Shown here in pieces: positions 1-8,041 of a stretch of DNA of 64,000 bases. Every line of letters starts with the position of its first letter. The first letter of the stretch is position 1. The stretch lies in NCBI RefSeq assembly GCF_900182635.1, contig NZ_FXTD01000004.1, forward strand, positions 124,001 to 188,000. Direction: 5' to 3'. Origin of the DNA: Halorubrum cibi (GTDB lineage: Archaea > Halobacteriota > Halobacteria > Halobacteriales > Haloferacaceae). The position numbers and the translations under genes were made by a program. The notes beneath the pieces are model-generated. The model had not been told where the DNA came from. It saw nothing but the letters and a program-made list of their open reading frames with translations, and made no database searches.

Positions 1-907
1 GGCTCTTGGGGAGTCCGCGCGGGGTGACCTCGCGGTCGTCCTCGCCGCGGGCGCGCCGGACTAACTCTCGACCGCGGTCGCCGAACTCATCGGCCAGCGC
101 GTCCGGGTCGGCGTCCGCCACGTCGCCCGCGGTCTCGATCCCGCGCTCCGCGAGCGCCCGCTCGGTCACCGGCCCGACCCCGTGGAGCGCCGCCGTCGGC
201 AGCGGCGCGAGGAACTCCGCGACGGAGCCGGGCGGCACGACGACGAGCCCGTCCGGCTTGTCCGCGTCGCTCGCGACCTTCGCCGCCGACATGTTCGGCG
301 CGACGCCGACACTCGCCGGCACGCCGGCCTCCCGCTCGATGCGCTGTTTGACGTGTCTCGCGTACCCTTCCGCGAGCGTCCGGACCTCGCTTGGGCCCGC
401 CGCGGCGCTGGGTGCCGGCCCGTCGCCGCCCGCGCCCCCGGCCGCGTCCCACGCGGTACGGTCGGTGACGTCGAGGTACGCCTCGTCGACGCTCACCTCG
501 CGCAGCACGTCGGCGCAGTCTCTGAGGACCGCCTTCACGTCGGCGGCGACCTCCTCGTAGTACGCCATGTCGACGGGGAGGTAGCGGCCGGTCTCCTCGG
601 GGTCGGGCGCGGCCGGATCGTCGGGATCCGCGTCGACGCGTCGCGGCAGGCGGTCGAGCGCCTCGGAGACGGGCGTCGCGCTCTCGACGCCGAACGCGCG
701 AGCCTCGTAGCTCGCGGTCGCGACCGCGCCGACCGTCTCGCCGGGCTCGTACCCCATCCCCACCACGACGGGCTCGCCGCGGAGGTCGGGGTGACGCAGG
801 CGCTCACAGGAGGCGTAAAAACAGTCCATGTCGACGTGAAAGACGACGCGACTCCGCTCGCTCGCGTCGTCGTCCGCGTCGGATCCGGGGAGCGTCCCGC
901 CGTCCAT
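1..907 (-). CDS. dinB: DNA polymerase IV (Y-family), C-terminus cut by window edge
   Basis: Translesion DNA polymerase that copies damaged templates. The 302 visible residues begin at an ATG (complement of 905-907). They show the Y-family palm motif HVDMDCFYASCE with metal ligands D26 and D28, and the second catalytic motif SVDEAYLD with D141 and E142. A steric-gate-like aromatic pair (FY, residues 30-31) follows the first Asp motif. The helix-hairpin-helix part of the thumb is present (LHGVGPVTERAL). The little-finger domain and stop lie beyond position 1. A TATA-like element (near 931-940 on the complement) sits about 27 bases before the ATG, so the gene is probably leaderless and divergent from the histidine kinase at 1052. 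An acidic insert rich in Asp/Pro (about residues 92-106) is typical of haloarchaeal proteins. Confidence 0.93.
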   Translation of the reverse strand, partial: MDGGTLPGSDADDDASERSRVVFHVDMDCFYASCERLRHPDLRGEPVVVGMGYEPGETVGAVATASYEARAFGVESATPVSEALDRLPRRVDADPDDPAAPDPEETGRYLPVDMAYYEEVAADVKAVLRDCADVLREVSVDEAYLDVTDRTAWDAAGGAGGDGPAPSAAAGPSEVRTLAEGYARHVKQRIEREAGVPASVGVAPNMSAAKVASDADKPDGLVVVPPGSVAEFLAPLPTAALHGVGPVTERALAERGIETAGDVADADPDALADEFGDRGRELVRRARGEDDREVTPRGLPKS

Positions 908-1021
908 CGTCCGTGCGTCGGCCCCGCGTCGACTTAAGCGCCGGCCACGCGCAGCGGAGGTGAAACCCGGCGTTCGCGACCGACCCGACTCCGCCCCCGT
1001 TCTCGATACCGGAGCCGATAC

Positions 1022-1031
1022 GCGTTTATCC
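1022..1031 (+). promoter_or_regulatory. TATA box for the LOV histidine kinase
   Basis: GTTTATCC-type element about 27 bases upstream of the ATG at 1052, the spacing expected for a leaderless haloarchaeal transcript. Confidence 0.55.
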
Positions 1032-1051
1032 CCGGATCCGCTTGATCGACC

Positions 1052-2845
1052 ATGACGGAACGGATCGACGTGTTACACGTCGACGACGATCCCTCGGTGC
1101 TCGACCTCACCGAGGCGTATCTCGACCGCGAGCTGGCGTCGGCGTCGGTGACGAGCGTGACGGGGCCGGAGGCCGGTCTCGAGCGGCTCGACGAGGAGTC
1201 GTTCGACTGCGTCGTCAGCGACTACGACATGCCCGGGATGGACGGATTGGCGTTCTTCGAGACGCTGCGGGAGGACGACCCGCACGTCCCGTTCGTGTTG
1301 TACACGGGCAAGGGATCCGAGGAGATCGCGAGTCGGGCGCTCAACGCGGGCGTCACGGGCTACTTCCAGAAGGGCGGACCCGAACAGCTCCAGCGGCTCG
1401 CGAACCGGGTCGACCAGGCGGTCGAGGAGCATCGGACCAGGGCGGTCGCGGACCGCTACTCGACGGTCATCGACGCGCTCGGCTACCCGGTGTACGTCGT
1501 CGACGAGACGGGAGCGTTCACCTTCGTCAACGAGCCCTTCGCCGAGTTGACCGGGTACGACCGCGAGGAGATCCTCGGCAGTACGCCCGACCTGATCAAG
1601 GGCGACGAGGCGGTCGCCGAGGCGGAAGACCGGCTCGGGTCGATCCTCTCGAGCGACGGTCCGGGCATCCAGCGGTTCCGCGTCGACATCGATCCCAAGG
1701 AGGGCGATCCCATTCCCTGTCGCGACCACATGGCGGTCCTCCCCTACGAGGGCGAGGAGTTCGACGGCAGCGTGGGGATCCTCCGGGACGTCTCCGAGGA
1801 GGCGGCTCGCCGCGAGGAGCTGGAGACGAAACGCCGGGCGCTCGATGAGGCCCCCGTCGGGATCACCATCACCGACCCGAGCCTGCCGGACAACCCGATG
1901 GTGTACGTCAACGACGAGTTCGTCGAGATGACCGGCTACGACCGCGAGGACGCGGTCGGGGTCAACTGCCGGTTCCTACAGGGCGAGGAGACCGACGAGG
2001 CCGCGGTCACCGAACTCCGGGAGGCGATAGACGCCGAGGAGCCCGCGAGCGTCGAGCTGTTGAACTACCGGAAGGACGGCACGCCGTTCTGGAACCGCGT
2101 CAGCGTCGCGCCGATCCGCGAACACGACGAGGACCGCGTCACGGGCTGGGTCGGCTTCCAGGAGGACATCACGGCGTTCAAGGAACGCGAAGGGGCGCTC
2201 CGCCGGCAGAACGAACGGCTCGACGAGTTCGCCGGGATCGTCAGCCACGACCTCCGGAACCCGCTCAACGTCGCCCGCGGGCGCGTTGATCTGGCTCAAG
2301 AGGAGACGGGGAACGACCACCTCGCCGCTGCGGCCGACGCGCTCGACCGGATCGAGTCGATAGTCGAGCACACGCTGACGCTGGCCCGCGAGGGGGAGAC
2401 CGTCGGCGACCCGGAGCCGGTCGACCTCGCAACGCTGGTCGACGACAGCTGGGGCACCGTCGACACCGACGAGGCGGACCTCGAGATCGACCTCGAGGGA
2501 CACGTCCTCGCCGATCCGGATCGGCTCAGAAACCTCTTCGAGAACCTCATCAGGAACTCGATCGAACACAGAGGGGCCGACGACCCCGTCACGATCCGCG
2601 TCGGCGATCTCGGAGACAGGTTTTACGTCGCGGACGATGGACCCGGGATCCCCGAGGAGGTTCGAGACGACCTGTTCGAGCCGGGCGAGAGCGGAGCCGA
2701 GGGGAACACCGGATTCGGGTTGGCCATCGTCAAGGAGATCGCCACCGCACACGGCTGGGAGATCGCGGCCACGACCCCCGAGACGGGGGGCGCACGCTTC
2801 GAGATCCGCGGCGTCGTCCGCCCCGAGAAGGAGCCCGCGGAGTAG
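1052..2845 (+). CDS. Receiver-PAS-LOV sensor histidine kinase
   Basis: Soluble 597-residue signalling kinase with no membrane segment. Domains in order: CheY-like receiver (about 1-115, phosphoacceptor D57 in VVSDYDMPGMDG); a PAS domain (about 140-250); a second PAS domain (about 260-375) with LOV hallmarks; HisKA (H399 in VSHDLRNPLN); HATPase (N box NLFENLIRNSIEH, G1 VADDGPGIP, G2 TGFGLAIVKE). The LOV part contains GVNCRFLQG with C306, NYRKDG, FWN and a late Gln in GFQEDIT. These are the residues that bind FMN and form the cysteinyl adduct in blue-light LOV sensors. The likely role is light-dependent autophosphorylation, with the N-terminal receiver as an input or phosphorelay site. No partner regulator gene is adjacent. 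Flavin binding is inferred from the motif. Confidence 0.9.
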   Translation: MTERIDVLHVDDDPSVLDLTEAYLDRELASASVTSVTGPEAGLERLDEESFDCVVSDYDMPGMDGLAFFETLREDDPHVPFVLYTGKGSEEIASRALNAGVTGYFQKGGPEQLQRLANRVDQAVEEHRTRAVADRYSTVIDALGYPVYVVDETGAFTFVNEPFAELTGYDREEILGSTPDLIKGDEAVAEAEDRLGSILSSDGPGIQRFRVDIDPKEGDPIPCRDHMAVLPYEGEEFDGSVGILRDVSEEAARREELETKRRALDEAPVGITITDPSLPDNPMVYVNDEFVEMTGYDREDAVGVNCRFLQGEETDEAAVTELREAIDAEEPASVELLNYRKDGTPFWNRVSVAPIREHDEDRVTGWVGFQEDITAFKEREGALRRQNERLDEFAGIVSHDLRNPLNVARGRVDLAQEETGNDHLAAAADALDRIESIVEHTLTLAREGETVGDPEPVDLATLVDDSWGTVDTDEADLEIDLEGHVLADPDRLRNLFENLIRNSIEHRGADDPVTIRVGDLGDRFYVADDGPGIPEEVRDDLFEPGESGAEGNTGFGLAIVKEIATAHGWEIAATTPETGGARFEIRGVVRPEKEPAE

Positions 2846-2862
2846 ACGAGACGCTCTGAACC

Positions 2863-2908
2863 GGACCGACAGGAATCGGACTGACAGGAACGGGACCGAC
2901 GAGGAACC
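2863..2908 (+). repeat. Three imperfect 15-bp tandem repeats
   Basis: Units beginning GGACCGACAGGAATC, GGACTGACAGGAACG and GGACCGACGAGGAACC follow each other just after the kinase stop codon. Non-coding; possible slippage product. Confidence 0.6.
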
Positions 2909-2980
2909 GAAGCGGCGAGAAACCGGATCCCCTCCCGCCGTCCGCAAGGGCCTTGACCGGCCGGATCGAACCCGGACCGA

Positions 2981-4297
2981 ATGGGATCGATCTCGGAGAT
3001 ACTCGGGACCGATCGCCGCGTGATCGTCCTCGCGCTCGCGCGGATGGTCGGCGCGGTCGGTAACTCGTTTCTCATCGTCGTCCTCCCGCTTTACGTCGCC
3101 AGCGACCTGATCGACATCGGCGCGCTCATCGGATCGAGCGTCGGGGTCGGGGCCGCGAGCGTGACGCTCACCGAGCCGCTCCTCATCGGGATCGTCCTCT
3201 CGCTTTTCGGCTTCCTCAACAGCTTCTCACAGCCGTTCACCGGGCGACTCTCCGACCGGTTGGGAACCCGGCGACCGTTCGTGCTCGCGGGAATCCTGCT
3301 TTTGGGGACCGCGAGCGCGCTCTACACGCTCGCGGACGCCTACTGGATCCTCGTCGTCCTCCGCGCGACCCAGGGCTTCGGAGCCGCGTTGACGATCCCG
3401 GCGACGGTCGCGCTCGTCAACGAGTACGCGGGCAGCGCGGACCAGCGCGGGGGGAACTTCGGCGTGTTCAACACCTTCCGGCTGATCGGGTTCGGCTTCG
3501 GCCCCGTCCTCGCCGGCGTCGTCGTCGACAACGGCCCCTACGACCTCTCTGCTGTCGGGCTCCCCGTGATAAACGGATTCGACGCGGCCTTCGCGGCCGC
3601 CTGTCTCGGCGCGTACCTCAGCTTCCTCCTCGTCTACCTCCTCGTTCACGACGCCGCCGACGCGGCCGAGGCGGGAGACGACCTCTCGATCCGTGTCCGC
3701 GGCGAGGACCGCCTGCTCGACCCCGTCTTCGTGCTCGGGATCGCGACGGTGGCGATGGGACTGTGTATCGCGCTGTACGCGACGCTCCAGAACCAGGTGA
3801 ACCTGCGGCTGGATCAGCCGCCCGTCTGGTTCGGCGTCCAGTTCGCGGCGGTCACCATCGCGAACGTGGCCCTCCAGGTCCCCGTCGGGCGTGCGAGCGA
3901 CCGGATCGGCCGCCGACCGTTTCTGGTGGCCGGATTCCTGCTCCTCGCGCCCACGACGCTGTTACAGGGGATCGTCCTCTCGCCGCTCCTGATGACTATC
4001 GTTCGCCTCGGCCAGGGGGTCGCCGTCGCGTTCGTCTTCGCGCCCTCGCTCGCACTCGCCGGCGACCTCGCGCGGGAGGGCGAGTCGGGGACGACGCTGT
4101 CGGTGCTCACCATGGGGTTCGGATTCGGCGTCGCGCTCGGGCCGCTGGCATCCGGCTGGCTCGTCGGCTTCGGCTTCGTCGTCCCATTCGCCGTCGGCGG
4201 GGTCCTCGCGCTCGTCGCGCTCGCGTTGGTGATGACGCAGGTCGAGGAGACGCTCGAGACGGCCGACCCCGCGGGCGGGACCGCCGCGGACGACTGA
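2981..4297 (+). CDS. MFS transporter
   Basis: Integral membrane protein of 438 residues with about 12 hydrophobic segments. It has the major-facilitator motif A after TM2 (GRLSDRLGTRRP) and its repeat in the second half (GRASDRIGRRPF), with an acidic central loop (about residues 225-245) between two six-helix bundles. It resembles the drug/sugar efflux branches of the superfamily. The substrate cannot be told from sequence. Proton-coupled transport is the family norm. The ATG at 2981 is chosen because the first helix starts about 15 residues later. The next gene starts 38 bases downstream in the same direction. Confidence 0.85.
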   Translation: MGSISEILGTDRRVIVLALARMVGAVGNSFLIVVLPLYVASDLIDIGALIGSSVGVGAASVTLTEPLLIGIVLSLFGFLNSFSQPFTGRLSDRLGTRRPFVLAGILLLGTASALYTLADAYWILVVLRATQGFGAALTIPATVALVNEYAGSADQRGGNFGVFNTFRLIGFGFGPVLAGVVVDNGPYDLSAVGLPVINGFDAAFAAACLGAYLSFLLVYLLVHDAADAAEAGDDLSIRVRGEDRLLDPVFVLGIATVAMGLCIALYATLQNQVNLRLDQPPVWFGVQFAAVTIANVALQVPVGRASDRIGRRPFLVAGFLLLAPTTLLQGIVLSPLLMTIVRLGQGVAVAFVFAPSLALAGDLAREGESGTTLSVLTMGFGFGVALGPLASGWLVGFGFVVPFAVGGVLALVALALVMTQVEETLETADPAGGTAADD

Positions 4298-4335
4298 ACC
4301 CGACTCGATAAGTCCCCGCCGCCCGAACGGGGGCC

Positions 4336-4614
4336 GTGCCTCGCGACCGCGTCCACTGCGTCGACTGCCGCGAGCCGATCCCCGGCGACGCGCGGGTCTG
4401 TCCGCACTGTCGGGCGCTCCAACCCTCGCCGCTCGTCGACGTCGGCATCGTCGTCTCCGGCGTCTTCGCGTTCGTCTTCGGCGCGATCCTCGCGTTGATG
4501 ACGATCGGGACGACCCGGCTCGCCGGTTTCCTGCTTCTCGTCGTCGGCTTCGGGCTCGCGGTCGGCGGCTACACGCGCCACGTCGACCGGACGGCGGAGC
4601 GCCGGGCGCGGTGA
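4336..4614 (+). CDS. Zinc-ribbon two-helix membrane protein
   Basis: Small protein of 92 residues with a GTG start. The N-terminus has a zinc-ribbon (CVDC at residues 8-11 and CPHC near residue 22) followed by two hydrophobic helices (about residues 34-58 and 62-80) and a basic tail. The predicted topology is a cytosolic zinc knuckle anchored in the membrane. Function unknown; such proteins are common in haloarchaea. It lies close behind the MFS gene and may share its transcript. The last codons and stop are part of a 16-bp tandem duplication. Confidence 0.75.
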   Translation: MPRDRVHCVDCREPIPGDARVCPHCRALQPSPLVDVGIVVSGVFAFVFGAILALMTIGTTRLAGFLLLVVGFGLAVGGYTRHVDRTAERRAR

Positions 4615-4634
4615 GCGTCGGGCGCGGTGAGAGT
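4603..4634 (+). repeat. 16-bp tandem duplication across a stop codon
   Basis: CGGGCGCGGTGAGCGT is followed at once by CGGGCGCGGTGAGAGT, with a decayed third unit after it. The TGA of the zinc-ribbon gene lies in the first unit. Confidence 0.75.
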
Positions 4635-4700
4635 CGGGTGTGGCGGGGCGACCCTTCTACGTCGCGACCTTTTAAGACGGACGGCGGCACACGTGACGGT

Positions 4701-5372
4701 ATGTTCACGCCACTCAACGCGGGGGTCGTCGTCGCGGGCCTCCTGCTCACGTTCGTCGGCGCGGCGGTCTCCGTGTACGCCGTGTCGCTGACCGGGTTCC
4801 TTATCGGGGCCGGCGCGGGTTACCTCGTCGCGCCGAACCTCGCCGGACTGATCGCGGTCGACGGGCTGGTGCTCTCCGCGGGCGGCGTCCTGCTCGGCGG
4901 CGCGGTCGGCGGCTTCCTCGCGTACGCCGGGCTCTCCTTCGCCGTCCTCGCGATCGGCGGGGTCGTCGGCGGCTTCGCGGGCCGGTTCGCCGTCGGCCCG
5001 CTCTACGCGGCCGACGCGGCCGGGATCGAGGGCACGGCACTGCTCGTCGGGGCGACGCTCGCCGGCGTCGCCGTCGGCGCGCTGTTCGGCTTCGTCCTCA
5101 CGCGGACGACGCTCGTGGTCTCGACGGCCTTCATCGGCGCGGCGCTCGCGTCCCGCTCGCTGACGCCGGCGTCGTTCGCGACCGCCGCCGAGGAGCTGAC
5201 CGTCCAGTCGCTGCTGTTCGACCCCACCGCGCTCCCGTTCCTCGCGCTGTTCGTCCTCGGCGGGCTCTCCCAGCTCGGGCTGTTCAAGTTCGGCTACGTG
5301 ACGAAGCTGGTCGGGATACTGCCCGGCGCACGCCGCTGGACCGCCGGCGACGACGAGGGAGCCTCCTCGTGA
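4701..5372 (+). CDS. Polytopic membrane protein, DUF4203-like
   Basis: The 223-residue protein is almost entirely hydrophobic and Gly/Ala-rich, with about seven membrane segments, and ends in a short charged tail (DDEGAS). Glycine-rich repeated helices (for example GFLIGAGAGY and VVGGFAGRF) resemble DUF4203/TM198-type proteins. No catalytic motif is visible. The ATG at 4701 is preferred over the in-frame start at 4611, because the upstream stretch is unlike a protein and contains a TATA-like CTTTTAAG about 30 bases before the ATG. Its stop overlaps the GTG of the next gene by four bases (GTGA), so the two are probably translationally coupled. Confidence 0.72.
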   Translation: MFTPLNAGVVVAGLLLTFVGAAVSVYAVSLTGFLIGAGAGYLVAPNLAGLIAVDGLVLSAGGVLLGGAVGGFLAYAGLSFAVLAIGGVVGGFAGRFAVGPLYAADAAGIEGTALLVGATLAGVAVGALFGFVLTRTTLVVSTAFIGAALASRSLTPASFATAAEELTVQSLLFDPTALPFLALFVLGGLSQLGLFKFGYVTKLVGILPGARRWTAGDDEGASS

Positions 5373-6367
5373 GCGACGACGCTCCCGCGGACGACGAATC
5401 TTCCGCGGGCGACGCCTCTCCCGCGAGCGGCGACCCCCTCGCGGCCGCCACGGTGCTTCTCACCGGCGCACACGGCACCGTCGGCACCGCGGTGACGGCG
5501 CACTCCGCGGCCGACTACCTCCTCCACGACCGCCGGGAGCCGCCGGCGGAACTCGGCGACGGCACGCCGCACCCGCATCGGGACCGCGACGGAGCGGAGA
5601 CGGTCGTCCTCGACCTCGGCGAGGCCGACGCCCCCGCATCGCTGGCGGCGGTCATGGACGATCGCGGGGTCGACGCCGTCGTTCACCTCGCGGGCGCTCC
5701 GGCGGTCTCGACCCCCTACGAGTCCGTCGAGCGCAACAACGTCCGCGGGACGCGGAACGTCCTCGAGGCCGCCTCGCGGGCGGGAGTCGGAACGGTCGTC
5801 TTCGCCTCCTCGAACCACGCGGTCGGCATGTACGAGGAACAGCACGCGCCGTCGCTGTACGACCCCGACTACGAGTTGACGGTCGACGCCGAGAGCCCGC
5901 TTCGGCCCGACTCCGACTACGGCGCGTCGAAGGCCGCCGGCGAGGCGTGGTGCCGACTGTACGCCGAGCGCGAGGGGATCGACTGTTACGCGCTCCGGAT
6001 CGGCTCGGTGCGAGACCCGACTCACGACCACCCGTTCGGCGACGCGGAGCGTGCCGTCGCCCGCGGCGACTGCGAGCGCGGCGACGAGACGTACGGGGAG
6101 GCCGTCGCGCGGATGCGGTGTACGTGGCTCTCCCGGCGCGACTGTGCGGGACTGGTGGACGCGTGCCTGCGGGACGGCCTGGATGGCGACGGTGGCGATG
6201 AGAGAGAAGACGACCAGAGTCCGAACACCCTCGCCGGCGGGGCCTTCGAGGTGTTCTACGGGATCAGCGACAATCCGAACTCGTGGTTCGACATCGAACA
6301 CGCCCGCGATCGGGTGGGGTACGAGCCGTTAGACTCGGGGAACGCGATGTCCGAACCGCCGGAGTAG
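5369..6367 (+). CDS. azf: NAD-dependent epimerase/dehydrogenase, probably glucose-6-phosphate dehydrogenase (Azf type)
   Basis: Extended short-chain dehydrogenase of 332 residues. It has the nucleotide motif TGAHGTVG (about residues 32-39), a catalytic SSN segment (FASSNHAVGMYE) and YGASK with the Tyr/Lys pair. The layout, including the DHPFGDAE stretch and a WLSRRDCA segment late in the protein, matches what I recall of haloarchaeal Azf, which oxidises glucose-6-phosphate with NAD+ in the oxidative pentose-phosphate route. A related uronate dehydrogenase or UDP-sugar epimerase cannot be excluded. The GTG start overlaps the previous stop. The first about 25 residues are an acidic, low-complexity extension, so the true start could be slightly further in. 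Confidence 0.72.
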   Translation: MSDDAPADDESSAGDASPASGDPLAAATVLLTGAHGTVGTAVTAHSAADYLLHDRREPPAELGDGTPHPHRDRDGAETVVLDLGEADAPASLAAVMDDRGVDAVVHLAGAPAVSTPYESVERNNVRGTRNVLEAASRAGVGTVVFASSNHAVGMYEEQHAPSLYDPDYELTVDAESPLRPDSDYGASKAAGEAWCRLYAEREGIDCYALRIGSVRDPTHDHPFGDAERAVARGDCERGDETYGEAVARMRCTWLSRRDCAGLVDACLRDGLDGDGGDEREDDQSPNTLAGGAFEVFYGISDNPNSWFDIEHARDRVGYEPLDSGNAMSEPPE

Positions 6368-6537
6368 ATGGATGTGGATCGGTGTAGATCGGGCGTTCGT
6401 ACGCCGATATTCGGCTCTCTCGATGGCACCGCATTGAGATCACTGACTTGTTGAAAACGCGTTCCCTCCGGGACGTGCGAGTTCGAAAGATTACTTCGCT
6501 GACTACCTTTTTCTTCGGCGGACGTGACGGCCGCCAC

Positions 6538-6774
6538 ATGAGTACTGGCGTCGGCCCCGCTCGACACGTCCGAAACGGCATCCGGTACGCTGCGGTGGGA
6601 GTGGTACTGCTGGCGGCGTGGAACTTCCTCGCGCCACACGCGGGAGCACCCTCGTGGGCACCGTATCTGGACGTATTGCCAGTGATCGTGGGTCGGACCG
6701 AAACGAGTGGGCTGGTCAACGCCACACACATCGGCGTCCTCGCGGTCGCCGCCGTGGTAGTGATGAAGGTGTGA
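6538..6774 (+). CDS. Small two-helix membrane protein, unknown
   Basis: 78 residues with two hydrophobic stretches (about residues 15-32 and 58-76) separated by a Pro/Trp-rich loop. No family recognised. The ATG at 6538 is chosen over the in-frame start at 6448 because the upstream segment is basic and not protein-like, and an AT-rich stretch (about 6487-6512) gives a promoter. Codon use fits the neighbours. Confidence 0.55.
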   Translation: MSTGVGPARHVRNGIRYAAVGVVLLAAWNFLAPHAGAPSWAPYLDVLPVIVGRTETSGLVNATHIGVLAVAAVVVMKV

Positions 6775-6793
6775 TCCGATTCGATACGAAGGG

Positions 6794-6889
6794 ACGACTG
6801 TGGTGAACACCGCCAAAGCCCCAGCCGCTCGGCTGTACGAAGTGAAATGAACGACTGCGGTGACCACCTCCAAAGCCCCAGTCGCGAGG
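6794..6889 (+). repeat. 39-bp direct repeat, two copies
   Basis: 6794-6832 and 6851-6889 match at 33 of 39 positions, both with the CCAAAGCCCCAG core, offset by 57 bases. Part of the larger dispersed element. Confidence 0.8.
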
Positions 6890-6974
6890 CGGCCGTACGC
6901 TCGCTGCGCTCCTCACTCAGTCGCTATCGCTCCCTCGTTGCGGTACTTGTGTCGCCTACGGCCGCCTCGCGACT
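6880..6974. repeat. 18-bp perfect inverted repeat
   Basis: AGTCGCGAGGCGGCCGTA at 6880-6897 and its exact complement at 6957-6974, with 59 bases between. Could form a long stem between two gene ends. Confidence 0.85.
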
Positions 6975-7006
6975 GCCCCTTTGAGTCCCACCCGACCGCC
7001 ACGCAA

Positions 7007-7032
7007 CCGCACCTCACGCCTCCCCAGCCTCG
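7007..7032 (+). repeat. Core of dispersed repeat, copy 1
   Basis: The 26-base core CCGCACCTCACGCCTCCCCA plus GCCTCG recurs with one mismatch at 28069-28094. Both copies lie in convergent intergenic gaps and in the same orientation. Confidence 0.8.
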
Positions 7033-7114
7033 CGGGCTCCTCGCGGCCCGTCGGGACGCTCGGAGGCGCGCCACCGCGACCGAAAATTGCGAAAACGTCC
7101 GAGACCGCTCGGCC

Positions 7115-8041
7115 CTATCCGTCGAGCGCGCTCTCGAGCCGGTTGATCAGTTCCTCGTTACCGACGTGGAGTGGGACGCGGTCGTGGATCCCGTCGGGCT
7201 CGACGTCGAGGATCGAGCCGGAGCCGTCCGAGGAGGCCCCGCCCATCGACTCGACGACGTACGCGATCGGGTTCGCCTCGAAGGAGAGCCGGAGCTTCCC
7301 GTCGGGCGCGTCGACCAGCGCGGGGTACGCGAACACTCCGCCGTAGGTCACCACCTGGTTCACGTCCCCGACCATCGCCCCGCCGTACCGCAGTTTGAGT
7401 TCGTCCTCGATCTCGCGTGCGTACTCGCGGAACGCGTCGGGCCAGTCCGGCACCCGGCCGCCGAAGCCGTAGACGGTCGGCTCGTCGGGCAGCGTCAGGT
7501 CGTCCTCGACGACCGATCGGGTGACGCCGGGTTCGTCGTCGTCGTCACGCTCACTGCCGTCTCCCCGCTCGACCACCTCCTCGCGGACGCCCGATCCGTC
7601 GGCGACGACCATCGTCGTGATCGGGCCGTAGAGGACGTAGCCGGCGGCGACGAGGTCCCGGCCGGTGGCCGGAAGCGGCGCGTCGTATATCCCGACGACG
7701 GTCCCCATCGCGTTGTTGGACCGCAGGTTCGAGGAGCCGTCGAGGGGGTCGATCGCGACCGCGTACGCGCCCCCTCCGCCCTCGCCACCCTCGCCGACCG
7801 CGCCGCCCACGTCGATCGCCTCGGGGCGCTCCTCGCTGACGAACGAGCCGACGCCCTCGACCGCGGAGAGCGCCTCCAAGAGCAGCTCGTCGGCGTACAC
7901 GTCGCCCGCCAACACCGTCTCGCCGGAGGGGTTCTCCGTCCCGCTCTCGACGCGCCGGCCGGGCAGGGCGTCGCGGATCGTCGGGGCCGTCGCCGCGACC
8001 GCGTCGAAGACGGCCTCGACGACCGGGTCGGGGTCGGCCAT
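7115..8041 (-). CDS. fbp: Fructose-1,6-bisphosphatase
   Basis: Removes the 1-phosphate of fructose 1,6-bisphosphate in gluconeogenesis. The 308 residues show the class I FBPase/inositol-phosphatase core: an SEER acidic motif (metal ligand Glu), IDPLDGSSN (metal ligands and substrate loop) and a YGGA segment before the C-terminal sugar-binding region. The start at 8041 is chosen because its ATG overlaps the aldolase stop (TGATG); a longer reading upstream only reads the aldolase gene in the wrong frame. An acidic insert (about residues 160-178) sits between conserved strands. With the upstream aldolase gene it forms a two-gene operon catalysing consecutive gluconeogenic steps. Confidence 0.93.
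   Translation of the reverse strand: MADPDPVVEAVFDAVAATAPTIRDALPGRRVESGTENPSGETVLAGDVYADELLLEALSAVEGVGSFVSEERPEAIDVGGAVGEGGEGGGGAYAVAIDPLDGSSNLRSNNAMGTVVGIYDAPLPATGRDLVAAGYVLYGPITTMVVADGSGVREEVVERGDGSERDDDDEPGVTRSVVEDDLTLPDEPTVYGFGGRVPDWPDAFREYAREIEDELKLRYGGAMVGDVNQVVTYGGVFAYPALVDAPDGKLRLSFEANPIAYVVESMGGASSDGSGSILDVEPDGIHDRVPLHVGNEELINRLESALDG

Larger units (their letters stand above)
6775..7114. other. Convergent intergenic region filled by repeats
   Basis: No credible gene. The stretch lies between the 3' ends of the small membrane protein (+) and FBPase (-). It holds a 39-bp direct repeat, an 18-bp perfect inverted repeat and the conserved core of a dispersed element that recurs at 28069-28094. 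Confidence 0.75.
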
